Assembly: GCA_003993805.1 (NCBI GenBank) | Contig: RSEF01000004.1 | Coordinates: 6,752,245 to 6,816,244, forward strand | DNA: 64,000 nt | Source: Himantopus leucocephalus | Taxonomy: Eukaryota > Chordata > Aves > Charadriiformes > Recurvirostridae | Direction: 5' to 3' | Shown here: positions 19,106-32,200 of the stretch, one piece after another | Layout of the letters: each line of letters opens with the position of its first letter | How positions within the stretch are numbered: the first letter of the stretch is position 1 | Position numbers and translations under genes: made by a program | The notes under the pieces: model-generated | The model's input: the letters and a program-made list of their open reading frames with translations, nothing else | The model's database searches: none | Told to the model about the DNA's origin: nothing

Positions 19106-19336
19106 GGAATTTCCTGACTAATTTTCTTTTTTTTTTTTTTTTTTTTTGACGTTCAAAAATTTCCATTTGNNNNNNNNNNNNNNNNNNNNNNNNNNNNNNN
19201 NNNNNNNNNNNNNNNNNNNNNNNNNNNNNNNNNNNNNNNNNNNNNNNNNNNNNNNNNNNNNNNNNNNNNGGAATTTCCTGACTAATTTTCTTTTTTTTTT
19301 TTTTTTTTTTTTTTGACGTTCAAAAATTTCCATTTG
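19106..19336. other. 100-N assembly gap flanked by the same sequence on both sides
   Basis: Ns occupy 19170-19269. The 64 bp on the left (19106-19169) and the 67 bp on the right (19270-19336) are the same sequence, GGAATTTCCTGACTAATTTTC then a T-run then GACGTTCAAAAATTTCCATTTG, differing only in T-run length. The gap is probably spurious. Confidence 0.9.
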
Positions 19337-19859
19337 TTGAAATCATACCATTTCTTCATGGAAATGAACCCCTCTTTAAGAAAGGCTTTCAGAAATCCAG
19401 CGTGAAGTTTCTGGTCTGAACAGGATGAGACTCCCTGGTGTAGAGGAGCTGGCACGCACTGTTTTTTCCAAGCTGTTTACGCTCATAAAAAACCCAGAGT
19501 GCATCACGCACTAATTAAAATTGCACTGAAAAGAAGAAAATCCATGTCGAGTTTTGCTCAGGGTGGGAAATGGAGAAGAAAAAAAAACGGCTTTCGGTGG
19601 GTCCGGCGCTGGCTTTGCGAGCGTGTCGGGGCACTGCTGCCTGCAAGCTGGGGGTAAATCCAAGCGGGACAGAAGCGGAGCTTGCTGAATAGCTTGGGGA
19701 AAGCATTGTGCACATGTGTGTGTGCAGGCGCGTGTGTGTGCCCCGGTGTCTATCGGCTCCCTGCAAAGGGGTTCGGGGTCCCTGGCCCCGGGGTGGCAGG
19801 AGCTCCTCGCCCCGCAGCCCCCCGGCAGCTCCGGGGCCCCTTAACTCAGTAGGAATCAC

Positions 19860-20420
19860 TCGTGGATGGAAAACACGCTGAGGTTTTTTTTTTAATATTT
19901 AAGAGGCCAATAACAGAAGGGAATTATATCGACGAGTGAAAGACAGCAGGTTATTCAGAAGAGAGAAAAAATCACTTTTTAATGGAAAGCAATCACAGGC
20001 AGCCTTTGAAAACATCTGAAAGACTTTGGAAATTTAAATGCAGCAAATCTGCGCAGACACCAGGTTTGTCTTTCCCCACTTTTCACCAGAAAGTTTCACC
20101 TCCAAAGCTTTTGTTATTCACTGGAAACTGAAGTATCTGAAAACATTTGCTTTTCCTGTCAAAATTACTGTTTCAAAGGAAAACTTTGGAGAAGCTCTAC
20201 TGAAAGATGGTTATGATTACAGGAAAGAATTACAGCAGTGCCGTTAAGCAGACATAATTGATCAGCATAGCAGTGATCTTCACAATATCCCCCACTCCAG
20301 GCACAGGAAACACTGCAAATACCACTCGTAAACCAAATTAGGCATTATTATTTTATTACTGTTGTAAGGTAAATGTCAAGCTTTTTAATGGCAATCACTG
20401 TAACTCCGGCAGGAGTCGGG
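19860..20420. other. AT-rich block, candidate conserved non-coding element
   Basis: About 550 bp of low-GC sequence in a GC-rich neighbourhood, with repeated AAAACTTTGG/CTTTTAATGG-like words and no repeat-family signature. A frame at 20038-20247 is open but resembles no protein I know. Confidence 0.3.
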
Positions 20421-20641
20421 CGTCTGAATTAGCTGGAAGAGGTGAGAACCTCCGAGGGCTGGGAGTTAATAAAACTCAATAAATATCATCGGTCCCTTCC
20501 AGCGCTGGGCGAGTGTTGGGGATGCTGGGGGGCACGGGGGGGGTGTCCCGCCGCCGGGCTGGAGACCTCATTTTGCTGCAGCCTGCAAAACTGGGCACTG
20601 CTGGCCAGGAGGGATGGGGAGCAGCGGGAGCGAGCACAGGC

Positions 20642-20696
20642 GATGCATGCATACACAGGCATGCGCGCACACATGCATGCATGCATGCGTGCATCC
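20642..20696. repeat. GCATGCAT/CACA simple repeat
   Basis: Short alternating purine-pyrimidine repeat built from GCATGCATACACAGGCATGC, GCGCACACATGCATGCATGC and similar words. Confidence 0.7.
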
Positions 20697-21079
20697 TCAC
20701 CACTGCTCTCCACAGAGAGCGTTGTAACTATCCAGTCTTGAACTGGGGGGAGTTTGACGGCAGCAAAACCCCATGCAACCCAAATTGTTCTTCCCCTGGG
20801 CAGCCGTGGGCTGTGTGACAGCCGCTGGGTCCCGACAGCGAGACAGATACTTGGGATGCAGAGGGACAGAAACCACGGAATTGTGCCGGTCAGGAATGTT
20901 TTTATTTCACCGCCCCCATTCCCCAGTGCTCAGGCTCAGCATTCAGGGTTTCAGGAAAGAAAAAAAAAAAAAAGGATTTTCCATGAAAAGTCTACAATTT
21001 TGGGGGAAAACAACCTCAAACTCTTTAAGATGACAATCAGATTCTCTGTATAAAAAGCGGTTCTGATGGAAATCTCCCA

Positions 21080-21730
21080 TCAGTGCCAATGAAGAAGGAA
21101 CAATCACTAATTTTCCTTGAAGCTAATGAGCGCGAGTCTATATGACAGGGGAGAATTTAATCTGATGTGAACTGAGGAAGAGAAGCAATACTGATATTAA
21201 TGTGTGACTAATTGATACCCAGAAGAACATTTGAAATGATTAAAAGGCATTTGATTTTTATACAGGACAATAAGAGGCTCATTGGCTACGACTGCTGCAT
21301 CCTTTCGGTTTTCTACTTCTTGCTCCAGTTTGCCCAGAAAAATCTATCATATCCACAGCATGGCTTGACTGCCGCATAAAATCTCAGTGCCTAGAAATGT
21401 TATATTGAGGAATTCCTCCCGGACAGTGCGGACATTCACACACCGTGTAGGCGGGGGCGAGAAGCCCGACAGAAATAAAATAGGTCCCCGAACTGCTAAA
21501 AAGCAGCTCCCCAAAGCAATGGGGCTCAGGCAGCAACCTCCAGCCGAAAACCCATCGTGATTAATATGGCGCTCTTTGTTATAATGAAAAACCCATTAAG
21601 GTCAGTGGCAGCATCTCTGAGCAGCACTAAATTGGAACAATGGAGACAGTAAAGTTAAAAATGAGCCATAATATTAATGTGGATAGTGAATTAATTGGGC
21701 AATTCCATAGGTAGTAAGTAAATCATATCG
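21080..21730. other. AT-rich block, candidate conserved non-coding element
   Basis: Low-GC sequence with many ATTAAT, TAATTG and TGATTAA words between GC-rich, minisatellite-bearing stretches. No coding or transposon signature. Regulatory function is inferred from composition only. Confidence 0.3.
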
Positions 21731-22014
21731 TTTACCGTGAGACGCAGCGCCTCGTGGCCCTCGCTGCAGGGTGGCGTGGTGGCAGTGGTGGCACCTGCTC
21801 CTGGACGGAGCCGGGGGGAGCGACATGGAGCTGCAGCACCCAGGGGGAGGCCACTGCATCCACCCCCACCAGCCTTTGCCCCTTCTCCTTGGGTGCTTTT
21901 TGGGGGTGTCTCTCAGTAGGGGAAATGCCTCTTGCTTTGCTCTTTGAGGTGCTCCAACCCCAAAATACATCCAGAGTGCTGGCTTACAGCTTGTCTGGCG
22001 TGCTGCATCCACAT

Positions 22015-22136
22015 CCAAGGTGTCCGTCCCTTGGTCCTCGGCTCTAGTACGAGGTGTCTGTCCCTTGGTCCTGCAGTTGTGGTCCAAGGTGCCTGTCCCT
22101 TGGTCCTGCAGCCACAGTCCAAGGTGTCTGTCCCCC
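22015..22136. repeat. 35-bp minisatellite, about 3.5 copies
   Basis: Units of CCAAGGTGTCTGTCCCTTGG followed by TCCTGCAG and a variable tail; repeat starts are spaced 34-35 bp (22021, 22055, 22090, 22125). Confidence 0.85.
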
Positions 22137-22429
22137 TTCGCTGTTGCACACACAGAGCTTTGAGCAGACTGCCAGTAGATTTACAGATGATCTCTTCCCC
22201 TGGTGTGGGTGGGTCTCTCAGGAAAGGCTTCCTCGCCTCCGGGAGACGCGTGCAGTACCATCACGCAGCCCTTAGCCATCCTCTGCTGCTTTTGTGTCCC
22301 AGATGGGGACCCGCAGTGGGGGCAGAGGGCAGTGATTTATCCCACAGAGGCGTATTCGCACGTGTGTGGGTCGGGCTGCTGGCTCCCTCCCCGCTTCCAG
22401 CATCCCGGACAGCAAAGAGAGAAAAGGAA

Positions 22430-23330
22430 AAATCATATACAAGGAAATTGCTCATTAGCCAGTGGCTGATTACAGAGAACCATTTCTGCTTCAAACCATC
22501 CCATTTTCTGTAACATTTGCCAGATGAGAGGACGCGTACCTCCTCTTATCAACTAGCCACATATGGCCTCAACTGAAGGGAGGTTTCAGTAATTGGCCTA
22601 TTCATCATTCATTGTTTATCTTAAGTTCACGTTGTCGTAGGCAACTCCAGGGACATTCTTGATTTAAGTTAAGAAACTTAATCATTATGATAAAACTGCT
22701 CGGGGAGTTGGACTTCATGTTGGAGACGCACGTGGCCATGTGGCACTCTGGCAGTCTGTAGCCACAGCAGATTATTCAAAGCTGACAAAGCTTTTGGAGA
22801 GAATAGAAAAAGATAAATTCATGGTGGCCATTCTGATGGAGCCACTCAGAAAGTTATTACCGCAGACACACGCTTCTCCTTGCTCACAGCCCATGAAAAA
22901 TCCCGCTCCTCCGAGCTCAGGGGAACGTCTACCTCATTGCTGCTGGTGCGACTCCCTCGTCAACAGAAGTTATTAACAGCAGCGGAGAATTTTATCCAAA
23001 TGCTGGTTTCATCTTGATAAATAACAATTTCATGTCTCTGTTCTACTAGATGACTACACGGTTTTATTTCAAACACTTAACTTCTTCAGAAATGCTTCCC
23101 CATGCACAAGGCTTAGCTCGTCTATAGAATATGTGCTGAGCAGTTTTTATTTTCACCAGGCTTTGAGTGTCTGTAATGCAAAGACCAAAGCCATAATCTT
23201 GCACTGTCATAAGTCTTTTCTCCCAATAAAGAGCCACTTCCTACTGGGAACGCTAAAATGTAATTGAAAGCTACGTGTGTATTGGTGTCACACAGAAAAG
23301 CATTTTATTAAAAATAATTTAAGGGTTGTT
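22430..23330. other. AT-rich block with X-box-like palindrome, candidate regulatory DNA
   Basis: About 900 bp of low-GC sequence rich in TTAATCATT, CATTCATTG and TGATAAAT words. It contains a near-palindrome GTTGTC-GTA-GGCAAC at 22631-22645, similar to RFX X-boxes. No open frame of note and no transposon signature. Function is inferred. Confidence 0.3.
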
Positions 23331-23819
23331 GACATCTGAAGGAATATTGGATGCAAGACAGGAAACCAAGAGGATAACTCGGGGAGTGAGGGGTCGGTGT
23401 CTCCCTCTGCCCCGCAGTAACCACCACCCCGGTACCCATCGCCCAAATCTGCCGTACGGGTGCTGTTATGGGGTTCCACCTTCACGGCAGCAGACGGATG
23501 CTCGGGGTGATGCAGGCGCTCCGCTGGCAGCCATTAATTGCCAGCCTGCTTAGTTAGGAGCGGGTAATTTTGTGATGACTGTGTCTGAGGTGTGGGGGGA
23601 AGGAGGTGGACAAGGGCAGGCAGGTGTCGTGCTGCAGGTGTGTGGGTCCATTGGAGGACGGACAGATGGACGGATGGATGCTCTGGGTTTCTCCAGCAGC
23701 AGTGATAAGCCCCGCAGCGTGGGGAGAGGCACCAGGTTCCCCTTGGAGGGACCGCAGGGCCTGGATCTCACTGTGGTCGGGAACTCGACAGAGGGAAACC
23801 CGCACAGAGAAGAAAATTC

Positions 23820-24180
23820 TTGGTAAAAATGGCTGCATTGTGCTGGGATTGTGTGAAGAGAACAACCAGTGTATTATCACTGCTTAGTAAAGCTAAAATA
23901 TTTAATATTAACATATTAAACATTTCCTGCCGAATCAATTCAGTTCAGCATCACATACGCTCTTGTGTTACTTTACTCTGTCACCTGATACATGCATTAA
24001 TGTTGTTTACTTACCAAAGCAAGTAAAGATAGAATTGAGATTACTCCTAAATGCGATTAATCAAGAAGGAATCCATTAAACTGAAGAATTTCAACACAGT
24101 TAATTTTTCTTTGATTGTCATTAAATCTCCCATTGATGGCCCTTGCAATTAATCGTGCTGTGATGCTGTGAGCATCGTTT
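23820..24180. other. AT-rich block with dense ATTA/TAAT words
   Basis: About 360 bp with ATTAATCAAG, CATTAATG, GTTAATTT, ATTAAATC and CAATTAATCG in close succession. This looks like a homeodomain-site cluster of the kind found in developmental enhancers, but conservation cannot be tested here. Confidence 0.3.
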
Positions 24181-24649
24181 TCCCTCGTCCTCTGAGAGCA
24201 CACACAGCATCCCAGTGACAGGAGGATGAATGCCCTGGTCTCTGGGGTGCGCTGAGGTTTCTGGGGAGATCCTGAGGCTCAGGAGATGGGGGTTTGCCTG
24301 GTCCTTTCTCGGTGATGTCTCTATGCAGCCCTAGAGGCTTCCCCTGCGCCTCGAGCTCAGCCCCTGCCCCTTCCTCGGCACTCATACGTGCAGTCAAGCT
24401 GTGCACGCCTTCAGGGTCCTTTTGGAAAAAAAAAAGCAGCTATTTTAAAAATCAATAAAATAAATAAAGTGAAACAAAGTCAGCACGATTTCCCATCTCT
24501 TCCCTAAACAGAAAGAAGCCATGGAAGGCTCTGCAAGTCTGTGACTTTTGGGGTTCATCAGCTGGTGGCCCTGGGGGCTGGGTCCCCCCTGGGTGCTCAC
24601 CGGCGCCTGGGGGTCCCTGGGGGTGCCTAGGCTGGGGGGGGGGGGGGGG

Positions 24650-24650
24650 N
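24650..24650. other. Single N at the end of a poly-G run
   Basis: A run of about 15 G is followed by one N: a sequencing or assembly break at a homopolymer. Confidence 0.8.
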
Positions 24651-25959
24651 GGCACTCCATCCAGCTATGCTTCCATCTGCGGCACCAGGTGCTCCCCATG
24701 AGCAAAGGTGGTGGGAGGCAATGCTGCTCAGCTGTCCCTGCTGGGAGGGTATATAGGGGATGGGATGGCTACAGGGGGAGTTTGGACTCACTGCTGGTCC
24801 TTGGCTGGCGGAGGAGGGCTCTAGGAGTGTGGGATGCTGAGAGCTGAGGCTTGGTGAGAGTAATTTGGGTTGAATATAGATGAAAAAAGTGGGAAACAGA
24901 GCAAGGAGGAGGCTCCGGTGCGTGCAGGTGAGGTGGGAGCTGGGGGGTTGTGGCTGTGTGCATCAACCAGCCCTGTTCCTGCAGGGCAATGTCACCTGCG
25001 CCAGGCTGGGCAGCGTGCCCGCGCTGTGACGGTGGTGGGGTTCTCCTCCTCCTCCTCTGCAGCTTCCTCTCTGCCTCAGCCATGTGTGATCGCAGATGGG
25101 CTGCAAAGGGGGTGCGGAGGGGAGACGATAAGCATATTGGTGATGATGTGCTGTGGCATGTGCCTGCGTGAGCGGGCTGGCTGCCGAGGGCCATGGGCAC
25201 AGTGCTGCTGCCGGGCTCCCTTCCGCTTGGGCACCCTGCGTGAGCAGCTTTCGGAGATGTCCTGAGGCTGCTGCCTGACTGGTGGCAAGCTGGAGGGTTT
25301 GCAGTGCCCCAGGGCTGTGGCTGGTGGCACTGGGAGCTGCTGCAGGTTGTCCCAGGAGCTGATGTCCCACTGCGACTGGGTGCCCTGCCTAAACCTGGGT
25401 GACTCGGCTATTGCCCTCCTGGGAGGTGGCTGAGTCCCAGTGTGCCAGCCCCTGGATGGGGCTCTCCTAACGCCCACCCTGGGGTTTGTAGGGGGGCTGG
25501 CTCGCACCCCAGTGGTGCTGGGCCACTGGTGCTGTGGCTGGCCACACTCTGTGCCCTACAAGCTCGCTGCCCCCTTCCCCAGCAGCTGGGCTGGTGGCAG
25601 CTCAGCTCTGTCCTCCACTCGGTGAGCCTTTGGGATGGTGATCGCAGACTTCTGCTGTGTGTGGTGAGCCTGCCGTCACCTCCCACCCCACATACCCACG
25701 AGGGGCTGCTGCAATGGGGCTCAGCCTGTGTCCCCCAAAGCCCCTCTGCACCTGCCACAATCCTCTCCTCCCATTGCATCCCTGGCTCTGTGGCAGGAGG
25801 GGGCTGCGGCCCCTGGGAAGGGACACGCACCCCAGTGGTGCGGCCCCTGCCCCACGCCGGGCTGCTTGGCCATGGGGTCTGCACCCCCCAGTCTGTCCCT
25901 GGCAAGTGGAAATCCTCAGGAGGACCTGCTTAACTTTGCTGTCAGCTATGGTGATTGGT

Positions 25960-26220
25960 TTCTGCCTCTTTTACCTTTTTTTTTTGTCCTGTGAGAAACT
26001 GCTTGCTAAAGAAAGCACATTTTTCTTGCTTACTGGGAGTTCCTGTTTGTCATTTTTATAAATCAGTGTTTATTGGCCTAATTATTGTAAATGCAGAGCC
26101 CAATAAAGGTGACTGTGATTGCAATATCTGATAATGAATTTTATAACAAACCTGCTGAGCCTGAAAGCTGCCAGCAGGAAAGACATTATGTCAGGTTAAT
26201 GACAGAGAGGAGAAATCCTT
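25960..26220. other. AT-rich block, candidate conserved non-coding element
   Basis: About 250 bp of low-GC sequence including TTTATAAATCAG, GGCCTAATTATTG, CAATAAAGG and TGATAATG words, between GC-rich flanks. No gene signal. Confidence 0.25.
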
Positions 26221-29200
26221 CCCACTAAGCTTTTTTCCAAAGCATGAAGGATCTCTGGTGGAGGCTGCTGGGGGTCCTGCCGGGGCTGGAGCACCTCAGG
26301 CTGGGGGGGGTCTGGCCCTTCAGTGCTGCACCCCAAAGCTTTTGGGGCTCCTTCACTGCTTTTCCAGCCTTTCCCTGATGGGGGGACACTGGGCACGCAG
26401 GATGGAGGGCTGCGAGAGGGCTCAGGTCCTGCTCTGGGTGTGCAGGCATCGGGCAGCAGCACCCAGAGGTGCCGGTGCCTCTGCTCCCGCTCCCCCCGGG
26501 CTGACTTAATCCCACCATGCAAATGCTGAATGCGCGGCGCAGGGAAAGCAGCTTAAATAGCACCTAAAGCTAGCTCAACTCCAACTGCTGTAAATAGATT
26601 AATTTAAAAAATCAATTGAGCTCTGCAGGGGTAGGATTTCCAATAGAGATGCTGCCGCCTGCTCTAACCTCATACCCTTACATGTGCCCTGGGGGGGACA
26701 GATTCCTCTCCCTGCCTCCAGCTCAGGCTGGTGGTGGTGGTGGGGAGCATCTCCCCTGGCCGTGCGTGGGGCTGCCCCTCTGTCCCCCCCACCTCCTGCT
26801 GCCCGTGGGGTCTGCTGAGATGGTGCGGGTGAGGTGTCATTCTGCTGGGGACAGCGATGCTGCTCCTGCAAGGCCCTGGTGCGGTGAGGATCGGGGGGGG
26901 TTTATGGGCTCCACCGTGGGGTGTCTAGGCAGGCTGGTGTGGTGCTGTTACTACGTGGCATTGCAAGTGCCGTGGACCTGACTGATGCTGGAGCGAGGGT
27001 GGGGGACCTGGGGCTCATGCTGGTGCCTGCCCTCAGCTCCAACCACCGCCTGACCATGGTGGCCCCAGGCTCCTGCTTTGTCTTGGTCCTTCTCGATGCT
27101 TGTGATGGTCCTGGGCAGAGTGAGTGGCAGCCACCCATGTGTCTGTGCCCTAGGCATGGCTCTTTTGCAGATTTTGGACCCAGATCTGCATTTCAAAGCT
27201 ACAAGTGTTGGGCTCTGGGCTTCCAGTCAATGCGTGGCAGCTGTCGGCTCTGCTGAGCCCAGGTCTGTGCTCCTCCGGGTCCATCTGAGCCGAGAGCCGG
27301 CTCTGTCCCACTGCAGGAACTGGGGCAACTTTCTAGACCAGGATGAGACCCAGAGCGTGGCTTCGTGCTGCTTTGAAACCTGGGCTTGGAGGGTTTGATT
27401 TCGTTCACTCGCCAGCAGCAGGAATTGAGTGCAAAAGGGAAAGAATAAAGCCCAGAAGAGAACATGTTTTCTCTTAAATAATGCAGAGAAACACGGGGGA
27501 GGAGGATGTACAAATGTGATTTAGTCCTTTGCCCCTATGTTATTTGCTGCCGGTCGCCAGCATGCCCCAGCTGTGTCTCGGGGGGCCGAGGGAATTGCTT
27601 GCCCTCTGTAATAGGCGGATGCCCGCGCTGAGCCTTCTCTCCCACACCGCCAGCAAGGGGCTGGAGCGGCTTTTTTTTTTTGTATTTTTAATATTTGGTT
27701 GGCAGCTGCTGTGTTTGACGCTACTCAATGTGAGAGCAAATTGGATTAACTGAAACGTATTTACTGGGATAAGCGGAGGGGGGGGGGGAAAGGTGCATGG
27801 GAGTTGTTTGTAGAAACCGGTGTCTGCGGAAGGTGACTGAGCCCTCGGGGGGCTCCCGGTGCGTGAGGCAGGGCAAGCGCAGACACTGGCCTTGCTCTGA
27901 GGCTGGGGTGGAAGGTGGGAATTGAGGGGGCCACAAACCCATCACCAGTTGCCCTCGCAGCCCTTCCCTGGCAGGATCTCCCTGGCAGCAGCGTGACCCA
28001 GTGATTTCTCGGTGTTATCCGCCACGCCTGCAAGAACGCTTCGGCAGATAACCCTTTCAATAGCGCGGTCAATAAGAAAGGGAGGTGGATACCTGGGGAA
28101 AATTTGCAGAGGAATTTGGGGGATGGCTTCTGTTTGAGTAAATGTGTCCCAAGCGCTGTACTCATCATGCTGCAAACAAAGCAAGCTGTGGTTCGGTGCT
28201 CCTGTACCAGCTGTAATGGAGTAACGCAGCATGCCTGCACCTGAAGGTGACCCTCCCTTGCCCTGGAGGGGACAAGGGCACAGGAGAGATGCGGACAGAA
28301 GAGGTCCTCACTGCTGGAGGCAAAAAGTCAGAGCAGAAGGTCAGCATCCCTGGCTTGCCCTGCCTGATGCTCAGCTGGCTGCCAAGAGCATTGCCGGGGC
28401 AATATCCTGCCCCGCTCAGCCCACAGAGCGCGATTATTTCATTAATCTCATGTCATCTCCTCCTCGGCTGATCCAGTTACAATATTGCAGAAATAACTTT
28501 TCTCTGCTCCCCGAGGAGAAGCAGACTTCAGAGGCCAGGAGAGCTTTTTCCCTCTCCTCCCTGCTCGCAGTGGGCTGCGATCCCTAAAGCTGCCAGAAGG
28601 TTTGCAAAGTCTTTGATTCCTTCTAAGTCTTACAGTCAGGGATGCATAAAAAGCAGCTCACGCAAAAAAAAAAAAAACAAAAACCCCAAAACCAAACAAC
28701 AACAGGTTGTTATTATCATCAAACCCTGCAAAATCCCAGGGCAACTTAGCAAGGTCTAGATGAAGAAGTCGCATCCCCATCCCAGACACCAAAATGTCAC
28801 ATCGCATCGGCCGACGCCAGCAGACGCTGTCAAGGAAGCGGTGTTGTGGATCATTCCCCATTCTCTTTGTGTACCTGGCTTCCTCGGATGCGTGGCTTGC
28901 TTCTCCCCCGAGTTACTACCCAGACCGCATGCTGCTCCTTCTGCTTGTGCCATCCCAGTGTCCTGGTCCCTCCGGCTCTCGTCTGGGCGGGTGCGTTCTT
29001 GGGGTGCTGATTTGTGGAGCCTCGTTAGCTGCAGATAAATGAGGAGTCAGGTGAATTCTTACTCCAATTCCTAAAATACCATTTTAATGCATAATATGTG
29101 TCCAGGGGTAAATCTCTGTTGCTATTTAAATGTGGGGAAGAGTGTGCTGCTGAATTTTAAGTACGTTATCACAGAAAACAATGACTGTGTCGAGTGAATG

Positions 29201-32200
29201 ACATGTCTAATGAATATAGCAAAGGGAGCAGGACTGGCATCTCCACTCCCCCGCGCTGGTGCAGCCTCCGTTAGCTGCACGGGGGATTTTTTTTTTTCCC
29301 AAGCATAGTAGTGACAAATTATACGATCAATACGGAGGCTGATCCGTGGTCTAATCTTGCTTAGCCCCGGTAAGCCCAGGATTGATCCAGATCTAATCTT
29401 GCTCATCCTGGACAAACCCAGGAGCGGATCCAGATCCTAAGGTAACACATCCTGTGCAAATCCAGAATCGCTCTATTGATTTGCTGGTGTCGTCGCTCTG
29501 GATTTTGCCTTGCTGCGGAGGGGTTTATCGGTGTTATCTGCCCTGTGATGTGTAATGCAATCAAAGCGGTCATCTTGATTAATTGGTGGCAGTGAGTGCC
29601 CGGCGTCTCCGGCTGTGGAGCAGTGGGGCTTCCTGCGACAGGGCTGAGTCAAGGGGCTTCAGCTCCAGGGCTTTCTTGCAACTCTAATAACTTCAGAAAG
29701 GAAAAGGGGAAAAAAAAAAAAAAAAAGAAAAGCAATTACCTTCTGGGGTGGAATTTCTCCAGCCTTTACTCAGCCCACCGGGGAATTTGTCAGGAACACG
29801 GACTGCGGTTTTATTCGGCTACTCCTGACTTATAACAGCACAGGGAAAATGGCATGTCTCGCAGCTTGATGTTTTTCTGATGTCTTTCTTTGCTCTCAGG
29901 TTTTTTTAAAAAAAAAAAAAATACCAGACCCCAAGAATCTCTCTTCAAAACGTAAAACTTGCCCTTAGCTTAATTCAGCGGAGACTTGAGCAGCTGCTCC
30001 TGCATCTCGGAGAAAAGAGGCCTCGTGCTATTAACATGTCTAAAGAAATTGGATGTAGAAATATGAAAGTCCCCCGTCTTTTAAGAGCTGCACTCTGTGC
30101 CTCCGGCTCCTGGCTTTTGCACGCGCAGCGCTGAGGGATGCAAATACGTGCCAGGAGCTGACCCCGCTGGGCTTCAAGGGGGGGCTTGTGCCCCAGCGCC
30201 TCGAGAAGAGGGTCCCCGAGCCCAGGAGGAGGTGATGAGGGGCTCTGTCCCCTCCTACGGCTCGTGTGGCCCCATGCAGGTGTACTGTCAGAGGCTGGGC
30301 TTAAGCGCTGGGGGACCGAATCCTGGAGGCTCAGTGCCAGAGCTGAGCTACAGCTGCGTCTGCAGCCCGGACCTGTATTTTGCAGAGTGCTTTGAGCTGA
30401 AAAGTGCTTTAGCGGTGCAAAAATAACCTAGAAGATTCTCAAATGCTCTAGAAATGCTCTCCGAGAAAATACACTGCCTTTCCCCCCTCCCTTCCCTCGA
30501 ACGGGAAATAATTCCAAATTCATCCAAATGTGCTTTTCTAATCAAAGGGGCCACTTTGTACTTCTGAATCCAAGGGGAGGGGATTGGAGCGCGAATAAAA
30601 CAAAACTCCTTCTCAGCGCTGCGTTTGCGAGATGGATCTCCCGTGGCTAAATCCATCTGTGTTTCTCCTTTGGCGTGAGCAGGAGGATCTTCCCACTGCA
30701 GCTGGGCACTTCACTCCACAGACTTAGCTGCTGCACAGGGAGGAGGAGGAGGAGGATGAGATGCTGGAGTAGCCCAGGTTTCTATGGCAGTGCGTGCAGC
30801 AGCCGCTCTCCTTATCTTTCCGACTTGATCGGGAGAAATTGCTTTTGTCAATTTTAATTTCAGCTGAGCTGAGCAGGATAAACAAAGGGAGGTGCAGGCA
30901 AAGCAGATGGTTTGTCACAGAGCACGGAGCAGGCAGGAAGGCTGTGCAGCTTTTTATAGCGCATAATGGCCTTTCCTTGCATCTAGCTATCCATCACCAT
31001 ATAATTCCTGAAATAAACTGGGCTTGTGCGATATAGCTGAAATACCCAAATGCTATAGCAGGTCTGGAATATTCAGGCCGCAGAAGTTTGGGCAGTGGTG
31101 GGAACATCCAGGCAAAAGCTTTCTGCTGGGTGGTATTGGCCGCTTGTTTGGAAACCCCCGTGGTGGCTGCTTGTCCCAGGGCTGGGAAGCTCCACTGCGC
31201 CTGCTGTGAGACTTTCTTCTGCAGGTTGGCAGATGTGGCAGAGTCGCCGATGCTCCTGCTTGGTGTAACCAGGATCAACAAAGGGTTTGTGACTTATCCC
31301 GTGGTTCTCCCTTCTGATTACACCAGCCAGGGTCAGGCCGGTGGCTGAAGAAGCAGGGAAGGGAGACATCTCATCGCCCTGCCGCGCGCTTTCCTGCCTG
31401 TGTGGTGGTCTCGCGTGCACGGAGCTTTGCTATCTGTGCAGATGTTGATGGGAGAGTGGTGAAGCTGTCCCTGAAGCTGTGCTTGGTGCCCACAATGACC
31501 TCCCACCCCACTGCCCAGCTTGGGTGCTCCTACCGCATGGGACATTTTGGTGATGGGGTGTCCTCTCGTGCCCTCCAGCTGCGTCCGCCTCCCCCCTTCT
31601 CCTCCAGTGCCAGCAGTGTGGTCCCGCGGTGGCCGGGACGCGTGCCCCACGGCGTGGGCAGGGCTGGCAGGAGTCTGCCTGTGGCCGAGCGGCTCTGACA
31701 CCGCTGCCGTGGCACCGTGTCCGACCCAGCTGGGGAGACGTGATCTTTCCCAGAACTGGCGCTCTCGGAGCGCGGCGCAGATTGGCGGATATTTGTTTCA
31801 ATAAGAACCATGCTGGTGTTTGCAAACCCTTTCAAATTGCTCTCAGCAAGCGCTTCTGTGTCTGGAGGGAAGTCTGCTTGCAGAAAGAGGAGGTCTGGGG
31901 GGCGGCGGTGGTAGGAGCCTGAATCCTTGCCAGGTTTCCGTCCCGCCGAGCGTGTCGGGGCCAGAGCAGGGACGCGCGGCGGCTGCTGCCTGCCTGCCTT
32001 TGAACAGCGGGCAGGCGGTGCCCGCTCCGAAACATCCCCCGTCAAAGCATCCCCGTGCAATTTCAAATAATGAGCAAATATGAAGAAAATCGAAGTATGT
32101 TTGAACTTCGTTAATGAACAGAAAGAGGGCTAAATGTTTCCAATAAAGTGTTTGCCGCAAATTTGCGGAATGCCCAAGCCAGCTCCATCCATTCCAGCTC

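Noticed and set aside
20038..20247. 69-codon AT-rich open frame as a small gene
   Set aside because: No start context, neighbours or family resemblance; it lies in an AT-rich block more likely to be non-coding.
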